From positions 264,873,687 to 264,937,686 of the forward strand of contig NC_061510.1 in the NCBI RefSeq assembly GCF_022539505.1: a stretch of DNA of 64,000 nucleotides, written 5' to 3'. The notes under the pieces were generated by a model. That model was not told the origin of the DNA, did no database searches, and was given only the letters and a program-made list of their open reading frames with translations. The DNA comes from Lolium rigidum. Its lineage: Eukaryota > Streptophyta > Magnoliopsida > Poales > Poaceae. The stretch's first letter is position 1; every line of letters starts with the position of its first letter. The position numbers and the translations under genes are program-made. Positions 54,051-64,000 of the stretch are shown piece by piece.

Positions 54051-55764
54051 TGATGTCTACGGGTGCTTCTATTCTTGTAGACAGTGTTGGGCCTCCAAGA
54101 GCAGAGGTTTGTAGAACAGCGAGCAAGTTTCCCTTAAGTGGATCACCCAAGGTTTATCGAACTCGGGGAGGAAGAGGTCAAAGATATCCCTCTCATGCAA
54201 CCCTGCAACCACAAAGCAAGAAGTCTCTTGTGTTCCCAACACACCTAATAGGTGCACTAGTTCGGCGAAGAGATAGTGAAATACAAGTGGTATGAATATA
54301 TATGAGCAGTAGTAACGGCGCCAGAAAAGTGCTTGATGGCGTGTGGTTGATGGTGGTAATATTGCAGGAAGTACGGATGCGATAAAACAGTAAACAAGCA
54401 GCGATAGCGATATTTAGGAACAAGGCCTAGGGATCATACTTTCACTAGTGGACACTCTCAACATTGATCACATAACAGAATAAATAGATAGATGCTAGAC
54501 TCTACACTCTCTTGTTGGATGATGAACACCACTAACTGTGTAGGATTACACGAACCCTCAATGCCGGAGTTAACAAGCTCCACAATATTCAATGTTCATG
54601 TTTGTATAACCTTAGAGTGCATGACATATCAACATAACCAAACCAAGTACTAACATAGCATGCACACTGTCACCTTCACACTACGAAAGGAGGCATAGAT
54701 CACATCAATACCATCATAGCAATAGTTAACTTCATAATCTACAAGAGATCACAATCATAGCCTACGCCAAGTACTACACGATGCACACACTCGTCACCAT
54801 TACACCGTGCGGGAGGAATAAACTACTTTAATAACATCACTAGAGTAGCACACGGATAAATTGTGATACAAAACACATTGCAATCATAAAGGGATATAAA
54901 TAAGCACTTCACTATGCCATTCATAACGAGTGAATAAGTATTCTCGTGAAATACAGCCTAAGAGACCCACACGGTGCACACACTCGTCACCTTTACACAC
55001 GTGGGACAAGGAGTCTCCGGAGATCACATAAGTAAAACCCACTTGACTAGCATAATGACATCTAGATTACAAGCATCATCATATGAATCTCAATCATGTA
55101 AGGCAGCTCATGAGATTATTGTATTGAAGTACATAGGAGAGAGATTAACCACATAGCTACCGGTACAGCCCCGAGCCTCGATGGAGAACTACTCCCTCCT
55201 CATGGGAGACAGCAGCGTTGATGAAGATGGCGGTGGTGTCGATGGAGAAGCCTTCCGGGGGCACTTCCCCGTCCCGGCGGCGTGCCGGAACAGAAACTCC
55301 TGTCCCCCAGATCTTGGCTTCGCGATGGCGGCGGCTATGGAAGGTTTCTCGTACCGTGGCTTTTTCGTGTCGAGGTTTTAGGTCAGGGACCTTTTTATAG
55401 GCGAAGAGGCGGAGTCGGAGAGGCGACGAGGCGGTGACACACTAGGGGGGCGCCCCCCCCTAGGTCGCGCCGCCCTGTCATCTGGGGGCCCAGTGGCCCC
55501 CTCCGGCGACTCTCGGGTGTTCCGGAAGCTTCGTGGAAAAATAGGATGCTGGGCGTTGATTTCGTCCGATTCCGAGAATATTTCCTTACTAGGATTTACG
55601 GAACCAAAAACAGCGAGAAAACGGAACCGGCCCTTCGGCATCTCGTCAATAGGTTAGTTCCGGAAAATGCATAAATATGACATATAATGTGTATAAAACA
55701 TGTAGATATCATCAATAATGTGGCATGGAACATAAGAAATTATCGATACGTCGGAGACGTATCA
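54051..55764 (-). repeat. 5' LTR of the non-autonomous element
   Basis: 1,714 bp, near-identical to 49005-50719. Several differences from its partner are CAG/CGAG or CTG/CTCG type (for example CAGCGAGCAAG near 54118 against CAGCAGCAAG near 49072). Confidence 0.95.
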
Positions 55765-56187
55765 GATATTCAAAAGACATAATGGTGTGCTACATTGAGC
55801 GAGAAATTTTTGCAGGGGTGGAGGCGTGCCTCTCATAGCGGAGGTGCGGTAGGGGTGGAGGGCGGAAGACGTCGGTGCGGGAAAGGAGGTGCTGCAGGGG
55901 ACGAGGGTGGCGGACACCGGTGAGGGAAACCGGGGGCGTACACCACTACTAGAGGTCCAGAGTCGGGCGTTGCTGCAATTAGTTTAGCGTCTGGGTCAGC
56001 GAGCAGTTATCATCCTTTGATCAGACATGTGTCGTTCTCTCCACCAGAGATATCCTACGTTTTGATCTCGCGGGGGACGCTCAGCACCCCCCATAAACTA
56101 TTACTGTGTCGAGACAATTTATTATTTTGTGTTACTTTTACATTTAAAAGTTCATCCGACCTCAATTTTTTCCGTCCTTCGCCACTG
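55765..56187. mobile_element. hAT-like transposon, right part
   Basis: It begins with the GATAT TSD of the inserted LTR element and ends CCTTCGCCACTG at 56187, followed by the hAT TSD TTTCCATG. GC-rich near 55815-55930, then AT-rich. A second GCAGGGGTGGAGG at 55813-55825 repeats the left terminal sequence internally. No ORF. Confidence 0.75.
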
Positions 56188-56452
56188 TTTCCATGGCAAT
56201 GTTCCAACCTTGCTAGCATACCCTCTCGGCAGGATTTACTTGAATGTAGTCTTTGGGAAACCCAACAATTTCAGGAAAGAAAGGATTGAATTCGAGGTAG
56301 TGAATTAGGAATCACAGTACCACGCTATCCTTGGAAGGCCAGCTTACACCAAGTTCATGGCAATACCGCACTGCGCGTACCTAAAGCTCAAGATGTCAGG
56401 CAACAATATAACCAATATTATGGTTCATGGGTGTTTTTGTCGTTCAGACAAT
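56188..56452 (+). pseudogene. pol: Gypsy protease C-terminal part (continuation of 47610-48158)
   Basis: It reads in phase LLAYPLGRIYLNVVFGKPNN, then FRKERIEFEVVN, TAG, then ESQYHAILGRPAYTKFMAIP and HCAYLKLKMSGNN, the conserved second half of the gypsy protease region (ILGRPA block). Together with 48158 it proves that one element was split by the hAT insertion. It is itself cut at 56453 by a CACTA element. The stop replaces a Trp codon position. Confidence 0.85.
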
Positions 56453-56540
56453 CACTACAAGAAAAGTTCTGATAGACAACGTCTCAAAATCGTCCGCTAA
56501 GGGGTATTTTTCGTCGCCTATGGGCCTAACCCGACGATAT

Positions 56541-56640
56541 NNNNNNNNNNNNNNNNNNNNNNNNNNNNNNNNNNNNNNNNNNNNNNNNNNNNNNNNNNNN
56601 NNNNNNNNNNNNNNNNNNNNNNNNNNNNNNNNNNNNNNNN
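56541..56640. other. Assembly gap (100 N)
   Basis: Exactly 100 N, about 90 bases inside the CACTA terminus, so subterminal repeats are probably collapsed here. Confidence 0.95.
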
Positions 56641-57228
56641 GAGTGGCACTTACTCATGGAGTCTTTACCACAAATTGCCACTTCTCAAATCATAGATAAA
56701 TCATAGATAAATCAAGTTTTACCACAAATTGCCACTTCTCAAATCACCTAGTAGCTATGAAGGTGCATGGTTTTCCACAATAAGCCCTACCCAAAACAGT
56801 TTTCCCCAAAACATACTTTGTCTGAATGAGGCCATAATTTTCACACTCATGTATATTTGTATTGCAAATAGTTTGAGGTAGGCCAAGATGGGTTTCATTG
56901 TACAAAACACGCATTTTTCAATTTTTAAATCTCATATTTGAATCCCTTAGTTTGTTTACTACTCACTTGCCCTTGGTTTGTTGATACTACTCAGTTTTTC
57001 CCTCTTCCTTCACAAATTCTCACATACGCCCAACATTGCTCTGATTGGTCTAGCCCATGTCACGCGGATCGTGCCCGCCGACCGTTGATCGTATGATTTA
57101 ATGGGCAGGATAACCCCTATCTCTCTCTGGTCGGGGCCACCACCCTCTCTCTCTCTGTCGGCGGTTAGCTTCCACCCTCTATGTATGCTAAAGGGCGGTT
57201 ACCCAGTACGCTAAAGTTTGGTTTTCTG

Positions 57229-57530
57229 CATTATTTTTCACGAGCTAAATTATAAACTCTTTTAGGCATTATTTTTCACGCAAAAAATGATAAACCATCA
57301 CCGATTTGTACTTTTCACGCAAAAAATGATACACCATCACCCATTTGTTGTAGCCATTACTTTTCACGCAAAAAATGATACACCATCACCAATTTGTTGT
57401 AGCCATTACTTTCCACACAAAAAATGATACACCATCACCCATTTCTTGTAGCCATTACTTTCCACGCAAAAAATGATGAACAATCACCGATTTCTTGTAG
57501 CCATTACGGTAAAATGATAAACTATCATGA
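57229..57530 (+). repeat. Tandem array of about 50-bp units in the CACTA element
   Basis: Five or six copies of a unit around TTTTCACGCAAAAAATGATA, CACCATCACC and TTTGTTGTAGCCATTAC. Units start near 57266, 57311, 57360, 57409 and 57459, with two more degenerate units at the edges. Spacing is about 50 bp. Confidence 0.85.
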
Positions 57531-57558
57531 ATTACCATTTCTTTTAGGCATTACTTTT

Positions 57559-59271
57559 TGATGTCTACGGGAGCTTCTATTCTTGTAGACAGTGTTGGGC
57601 CTCCAAGAGCAGAGGTTTGTAGAACAGCAGCAAGTTTCCCTTAAGTGGATCACCCAAGGTTTATCGAACTCAGGGAGGAAGAGGTCAAAGATATCCCTCT
57701 CATGCAACCCCGCAACCACAAAGCAAGAAGTCTCTTGTGTCCCCAACACACCTAATAGGTGCACTAGTTCGGCGAAGAGATAGTGAAATACAGGTGGTAT
57801 GAATAAGTATGAGCAGTAGCAACAACACCAGAAAAGTGCTTGCTGGCGTGCAGTTGATGGTATTAATATTGCAGGAAGTAAAGATGCAGTAGAACAGTAA
57901 ACAAGCAGCGATAGCAGTATTTAGGAACAAGGCCTAGGGATCATACTTTCACTAGTGGACACTCTCAACTTTGATCACATAACAGAACAAATAGATATAT
58001 GCTAGACTCTACACTCTCTTGTTGGATGATGAACACCACTAACTGTGTAGGATTACACGAACCCTCAATGCCGGAGTTAACAAGCTCCACAATATTCGAT
58101 GTTCATGTTTAAATAACATTAGAGTGCACAACAGATCAACATAACCAAACCAAGTACTAACATAGCATGCACACTGTCACCTTCACACTACGAAAGGAGG
58201 AATAGATCACATCAATACCATCATAGCAATAGTTAACTTCATAATCTACAAGAGATCACAATCATAGCCTACGCCAAGTACTACACGATGCACACACTGT
58301 CACCATTACACCGTGCAGGAGGAATAAACTACTTTAATAACATCACTAGAGTAGCACACAGATAAATTGTGATACAAAACACATTGCAATCATAAAGAGA
58401 TATAACTAAGCACTTCACCATGCCATTCATAACAGTGAATAAGTATTACGTGAAATATAGCCTAAGAGACCCACACGGTGCACACTGCTGTCACCTTTAC
58501 ACACGTGGGACAAGGAGTCTCCAGGAGATCACATAAGTAAAATCCACTTGACTAGCACAATGACATCTAGATTACAAGCATCATCATATGAATCTCAATC
58601 ATGTAAGGCAGCTCATGAGATTATTGTATTGAAGTACATAGGAGAGAGATGAACCACATAGCTACCGGTACAGCCCCGAGCCTCGATGGAGAACTACTCC
58701 CTCCTCATGGGAGACAGCGGCGTTGATGAAGATGGCGGTGGTGTCGATGGAGGAGCCTTCCGGGGGCACTTCCCCGTCCGGCGGCGTGCCGGGAACAGAG
58801 ACTCCTATCCCCCAGATCTTGGCTTCGCGATGGCGGCGGCTCTGGAAGGTTTTCTCTGGTTTCATCGAACTTGATAGGGTTTTCGCGACGGAGACCTTAA
58901 GTAGGCGGAAGGGCAGCCTCGGAGGCCTGACAGGGGGGCCACACACTAGGGCGGCGCGGGCCCCCCTTGGCCGCGCCGCCTTACTGTGTCGGCGCCCCGT
59001 GGCCCCACTTCGTCTCCCCTCCGGTCTTCTGGAAGCTTCGTGCAAAAATAGGACCCTGGGCGTTGATTTCGTCCAATTCCGAGAATATTTCCTTACTAGG
59101 ATTTCTGAAACCAAAAACAGCGAAAACAGGAACCGGCCCTTCGGCATCTCGTCAATAGGTTAGTTCCGGAAAACGCATAATAATGACATATAATGTGCAT
59201 AAAACATGCGAGATATCATCAATAATGTGGCATGGAACATAAGAAATTATCGATACGTCGGAGACGTATCA
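57559..59271 (-). repeat. 3' LTR of a second TGATACGTC-family element
   Basis: 1,713 bp, from TGATGTCTACGGGAGC to GACGTATCA, with left flank CTTTT (57554-57558). The internal polypurine-tract sequence GCATCCCCAAGCTTAG follows at 59272, showing that this is the 3' LTR of a minus-strand element whose interior continues to the right. The promoter region (58850-59000) is more diverged than in other copies. Confidence 0.93.
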
Positions 59272-60214
59272 GCATCCCCAAGCTTAGTTCCTGCTCGTCC
59301 CGAAGCGGGTAAACGATAACAAAGATAATTTACGGAGTGACATGCCATCATAACCTTGATCATACTATTGTAAGCATATGTAATGAATGCAGCGATCAAA
59401 ACAATGGTAATGACATGAGTAAACAATTGAATCATAAAGCAAAGACTTTTCATGAATAGTACTTTCAAGACAAGCATCAATAAGTCTTGCATAAGAGTTA
59501 ACTCATAAAGCAATAAATCAAAGTAAAGGCATTGAAGCAACACAAAGGAAGATTAAGTTTCAACGGTTGCTTTCAACATGTATATCTCATGGATAGTTGT
59601 CAATGCAAAGTAATATAACAAGTGCAATATGCAAGTATGTAGGAATCAATGCACAGTTCACACAAGTGTTTGCTTCTTGAGGTGGAGAGAAATAGGTGAA
59701 CTGACTCAACATAAAAGGTAAAAGAATGGTCCTTCAAAGAGGAAAGCATCGATTGCTATATTTGTGCTAGAGCTTTTATTTTGAAAACATAAAGAGAGCA
59801 TAAAAGTAAAATTTTGAGAGGTGTTTGTTGTTGTCAACGAATGGTAGTGGGCACTCTAACTACCTTATCAACGAGACTTTCAAGAGCTGCTCCCATGAAG
59901 GACGTTATCTCTACCAGCAAGGTAGATCATCCCTCTTCTCTTTTGTTTACACATGTACTTTAGTTTAGTTTTTCTTTATTTATGGATGACACTCCTCCCA
60001 ACCTTTTGCTTACACAAGCCATGGCTAACCGAATCCTCGGGTGCCTTCCAACATTCACATACCATGGAGGAGTGTCTATTTGCAAAATTAAGTTGCTTAC
60101 TGATGAATCAGAGCAAAACATGTGAAGAGAATTATTAATGAAAGTTAATTAATTGGGGCTGGGAACCCCATTGCCAGCTCTTTTTGCAAAATTGTTGGAT
60201 AAGCGGATGTGCCA
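59272..60214 (-). mobile_element. Interior of the second element, cut by a third
   Basis: It matches 50720-51645 of the complete element, with small rearrangements, and contains one hairpin unit (59988-60076). It ends at GCGGATGTGCCA, where the third copy begins; the complete element continues GCGGATGAAGCCACTAG. The rest of this element must lie beyond the window end. Confidence 0.88.
59988..60076 (-). repeat. Hairpin unit (sister of 51482-51570)
   Basis: Arms GACACTCCTCC (59988-59998) and GGAGGAGTGTC (60066-60076) enclose CCATGGCTAACCGAATCCTC and related sequence. Only one unit is present here, against two in the complete element. Confidence 0.8.
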
Positions 60215-61928
60215 TGATGTCTATGGGAGCTTCTATTCTTGTAGACAATGTTGGGCCTCCAAGAGCAGAGGTTTGTAGAACAGCAGCAAGTTTCCCTTAA
60301 GTGGATCACCCAAGGTTTATCGAACTCAGGGAGGAAGAGGTCAAAGATATCCCTCTCATGCAACCCCGCAACCACAAAGCAAGAAGTCTCTTGTGTCCCC
60401 AACACACCTAATAGGTGCACTAGTTCGGCGAAGAGATAGTGAAATACGGGTGGTATGAATAAATATGAGCAGTGAGTAACGGCGCCGTGAAAAGTGCTTG
60501 CTGGCGTGCGGTTGATGGTGGTAATATTGCAGGAAGTACAGATGCGATGAAACGATAAACAAGCAGCGGTAGCGATATTTAGGAACAAGGCCTAGGGATC
60601 ATACTTTCACTAGTGGACACTCTCAACATTGATCACATAACTGTAATAAATAAATAGATGCTAGACTCTACACCCTGTTGTTGGATGATGAACACCACTA
60701 ATCGTGTAGGATTACACGAACCCTCAATGCCGGAGTTAACAAGCTCCACAATATTCGATGTTCATGTTTAAATAACCTTAGAGTGCACAACAGATCAACA
60801 TAACCAAACCAAGTACTAACATAGCATGCACACTGTCACCTTCACACTACGAAAGGAGGAATAGATCACATCAATACTATCATAGCAATAGTTAACTTCA
60901 TAATCTACAAGAGACCACAATCATAGCCTACGCCAAGTACTACACGATGCACACACTGTCACCATTACACCATGCAGGAGGAATAAACTACTTTAATAAC
61001 ATCACTAGAGTAGCACACAGATAAATTGTGATACAAAACACATTGCAATCATAAAGAGATATAAATAAGCACTTCACTATGCCATTCATAACAGCGAATA
61101 AGTATTCTGTGAAATATAGCCTAAGAGACCCACACGGTGCACACACTGTCACCTTTACACACGTGGGACAAGGAGTCTCCGGAGATCACATAACTAAAAC
61201 CCACTTGACTAGCATAATGACATCTAGATTACAAGCATCATCATATGAATCTCAATCATGTAAGGCAGCTCATGAGATTATTGTATTGAAGTACATAGGA
61301 GAGAGATTAACCACATAGCTACCGGTACAGCCCCGAGCCTCGATGGAGAACTACTCCCTCCTCATGGGAGACAGCAGCGTTGATGAAGATGGCGGTGGTG
61401 TCGATGGAGAAGCCTTCCAGGGCACTTCCCCGTCCCGGCGGCGTGCCGGAACAGAGACTCCTATCCCCCAGATCTTGGCTTCGCGATGGCGGCGGCTCTG
61501 GAAGGTTTCTCGTACCGTGGGTTTTTCGTCCCGAGGTTTTAGGTCAGGGACCTTTAAATAGGCGAAGAGGCGGAGTCGGAGGGGCGACAAGGCGGTGACA
61601 CCCTAGGGGGCGCGGCCTAGGCCCTGGCCGCGCCACCCTGTCGTATGGGGCCCACGGGGCCCTCCTCTGGCGGCTCTCGGGTGTTCTGGAAGCTTCGTGG
61701 AAAAATAGGATGCTGGGCGTTGATTTCCTCCGATTCCGAGAATATTTCCTTACTAGGATTGCTGGAATCAAAAACAGCAGAAAACAGGAACTGGCCCTTC
61801 GGCATCTCGTCAATAGGTTAGTTCCGGAAAACGCATAAATATGACATATAATGTGTATAAAACATGTAGATATCATCAATAATGTGGCATGGAACATAAG
61901 AAATTATCGATACGTCGGAGACGTATCA
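60215..61928 (-). repeat. 3' LTR of a third TGATACGTC-family element
   Basis: 1,714 bp, from TGATGTCTATGGGAGC to GACGTATCA. Left flank TGCCA (60210-60214); the matching right TSD is outside the window. GCATCCCCAAGCTTAG follows at 61929, so this is again a 3' LTR. Confidence 0.93.
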
Positions 61929-64000
61929 GCATCCCCAAGCTTAGTTCTCGCTCGTCCCGAGCGAGTAAACGATAACAAAGATAATTTCTGGAGTGACATG
62001 CCATCATAACCTTGATCATACTATTGTAAGCATATGTAATGAATGCAGCGATCAAAACAATGGTAATGACATGAGTAAACAAATGAATCATAAAGCAAAG
62101 ACTTTTCATGAATAGTACTTTCAAGACAAGCATCAATAAGTCTTCCATAAGAGTTAACTCATAAAGCAATAAATCAAAGTAAAGGTATTGAAGCAACACA
62201 AAGGAAGATTAAGTTTCAGCGGTTGCTTTCAACTTATAACATGTATATCTCATGGATAATTGTCAACATAGAGTAATATAACAAGTGCAATATGCAAGTA
62301 TGTAGGAATCAATGCACAGTTCACACAAGTGTTTGCTTCTTGAGGTGGAGAGAAATAGGTGAACTGACTCAACATAAAAGTACAAGAAAGGTCCTTCAAA
62401 GAGGAAAGCATCGATTGCTATATTTGTGCTAGAGCTTTTATTTTGAAAACAAGAAACAATTTTGCCAACGGTAGTAATAAAGCATATGTATCATGTAAAT
62501 TATATCTTACAAGTTGCAAGCCTCATGCATAGTATACTAATAGTGCCCGCACCTTGTCCTAATTAGCTTGGACTACCGGGATCATCGCAATACACATGTT
62601 TTAACCAAGTGTCACAAAGGGGTACGTCTATGCCGCCTGTACAAAGGTCTAAGGAGAAAGCTCGCATTTTGGATTTCTCGCTTTTGATTATTCTCAACTT
62701 AGACATCCATACCGGGACAACATAGACAACGAGATAATGGACTCCTCTTTAATGCATAAGCATGTGGCAACAATTAGTGTTCTCATATGAGATTGAGGAT
62801 ATATGTCCAAAACTGAAACTTCCACCATGATTCATGGCTTTAGTTAGCGGCCCAATGTTCTTCTCTAACAATACGCATGCTCTAACCATTAAAGTGGTAG
62901 ATCTCCCTTACTTCAGACAAGACGGACATGCATAGCAACTCACATGATATTCAACAAAGAGTAGTTGATGGCGTCCCCAGAAAACATGGTTATCGCACAA
63001 CAAGCAACTTAATAAGAGATAAAATGCATAAGTACATATTCAATACCACAATAGTTTTTAGGCTATTTGTCCCATGAGCTATATATTGCAAAGGTAAAGA
63101 ATGGAAATTTTAAAGGTAGCACTCAAGCAATTTACTTTGGAATGGCGGAGAAATACCATGTAGTAGGTAGGTATGGTGGACACAAATGGCATAGTGGTTG
63201 GCTCAAGGGTTTTGGATGCATGAGAAGTATTCCCTCTCGATACAAGGTTTAGGCTAGCAAGGTTATTTGAAACAAACACAAGGATGAACCGGTGCAGCAA
63301 AACTCACACAAAATACATATTGAAAACATTATAAGACTCTACACCGTCTTCCTTGTTGTTCAAAGCTCAATACTAGAAATTATCTAGACTTTAGAGAGAC
63401 CAAATATGCAAACCAAATTTAGCAAGCTCTAGGTGTTTCTTCATTAATGGGTGCAAAGTATATGATGCAAGAGCTTAAACATGAGCACAACAATTGCCAA
63501 GTATCAAATTATTCAAGACATTTTAGAATTACTACATGTAGCATTTCCCGATTCCAACCATATAACAATTTAACGAAGAAGATTCAACCTTCGCCATGAA
63601 TACTATGAGTAAAGCCTAAGGACATATTTGTCCATATGCAACAGCGGAGCGTGTCTATCTCCCACACAATGAATGCTAGGATCCATTTTATTCAAACAAA
63701 ACAAAAACAAAAACAAACCGACGCTCCAAGCAAAGCACATAAGATGTGATGGAATAAAAATATAGTTTCAGGGGAGGAACTCGATAATGTTGTCGATGAA
63801 GAAGGGGATGCCTTGGGCATCCCCAAGCTTAGACGCTTGAGTCTTCTTGAAATATGCGAGGGTGAACCACCGGGCATCCCCAAGCTTAGAGCTTTCACTC
63901 TTCTTGATCATATTGCATCATTTCCCTCTCTTGATCCTTGAAAACTTCCTCCACACCAAACTCGAAACAACTCATTAGAGGGTTAGTGCACAATAAAAAT
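61929..64000 (-). mobile_element. Interior of the third element, continues past the window
   Basis: Matches the complete element in two blocks: 61929-62450 with 50720-51240, and about 63085-64000 with about 51750-52650. Between them about 630 bases (62450-63085) have no counterpart in the complete element, which carries its two hairpin units there instead. The GGGGATGCC/GGCATCCCC hairpin (63804-63824) and a further polypurine-tract motif (63874-63889) are conserved. The ORF region is not reached. Confidence 0.85.

Larger units (their letters stand above)
49005..55764 (-). mobile_element. Complete non-autonomous LTR retrotransposon (LARD-type)
   Basis: It has two LTRs (49005-50719 and 54051-55764) and a perfect TSD, GATAT (49000-49004 and 55765-55769). 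The minus-strand order is 5' LTR, primer site for tRNA-Asp (54040-54022), one ORF (53885-53163), a long noncoding interior and a polypurine tract (AAGCTTGGGGATGC) before the 3' LTR. There is no gag, protease, RT or integrase homology. The LTR pair differs little, so insertion is recent. Same family as the copies at 7383, 34195, 57559 and 60215. Confidence 0.95.
56453..57558 (+). mobile_element. CACTA (En/Spm) transposon, 5' end, with internal gap
   Basis: It begins CACTACAAGAAAAGTTCTGA at 56453 with left flank AAT (3-bp TSD class). CACTACAAGAAAAGTTCT is the terminal repeat of Triticeae CACTA families such as Caspar/Jorge. A 100-N gap (56541-56640) follows. The sequence after the gap is AT-rich and ends in a tandem-repeat array, typical of subterminal CACTA DNA. 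The transposase is not in the window; the element is interrupted at 57559. Confidence 0.82.

Noticed and set aside
57229..57530. Possible CRISPR-like array
   Set aside because: The units are contiguous with no unique spacers, and the context is a plant CACTA transposon.

Overview
This window is a stretch of large-genome grass chromosome made almost entirely of nested transposable elements. I see no intact host gene. The element types, the GC-rich LTR promoters and the Stowaway and CACTA families fit a Pooideae cereal (wheat, barley, oat or ryegrass group); that placement is inference from recognised repeat styles, not from a search. Three runs of exactly 100 N (969-1068, 23847-23946, 56541-56640) are scaffold gaps, and the first two fall where an LTR end should be.

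Layout. (1) 29-918: a short poly(A)-tailed retroposon with a perfect 10-bp target-site duplication (TSD). (2) 1069-16960: a Ty3/gypsy chromovirus (Tekay/Del type, integrase with C-terminal chromodomain) with 4.8-kb LTRs. Its left LTR is cut by the first gap. It carries two extra ORFs ahead of gag, and its protease is split by a solo LTR (7383-9034). (3) 16961-20104: noncoding and intron-like DNA ending in a Helitron-type 3' terminus. (4) 20105-23220: gene fragments and MITEs, including two Stowaway elements that share one TA. (5) 23220-23846 and 33007-33981: two halves of a PIF/Harbinger-like ORF1 region, separated by a SIRE/Maximus-type Copia element on the minus strand (about 23947-33006). 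(6) 33984-34194, 35906-35927 and 43048-44896: pieces of an older Copia element, interrupted by a solo LTR (34195-35905, TSD GACTG) and by a complete gag-only gypsy element (35928-43047, TSD AATAG) that carries an antisense ORF. (7) 44897-48158 and 56188-56452: a decayed plus-strand gypsy element split inside its protease by a hAT-like transposon (48159-56187, TSD TTTCCATG). The hAT is itself split by a complete 6.8-kb non-autonomous LTR element (49005-55764, TSD GATAT). (8) 56453-57558: a CACTA transposon end with 50-bp tandem repeats, invaded by a second copy of the same LTR family (57559 onward), which is invaded by a third (60215 to the window end).

One LTR family (TGATACGTC...ATCA) accounts for six LTR copies: two solo, one complete pair and two 3' LTRs. 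It has a tRNA-Asp-type primer site, a repeated polypurine-tract motif, small inverted repeats at both LTR ends, and a conserved-looking 240-codon ORF of unknown function in the gag position.

The clearest signal that no element explains is how repeat copies differ from one another. Differences cluster at CAG/CTG sites and include one-base indels (CAG against CGAG, CTG against CTCG) that cytosine deamination cannot make. Several pol frameshifts sit on such sites. I read this as a likely base-calling or polishing artefact at methylated CHG sites, so many breaks reported here may not exist in the plant.
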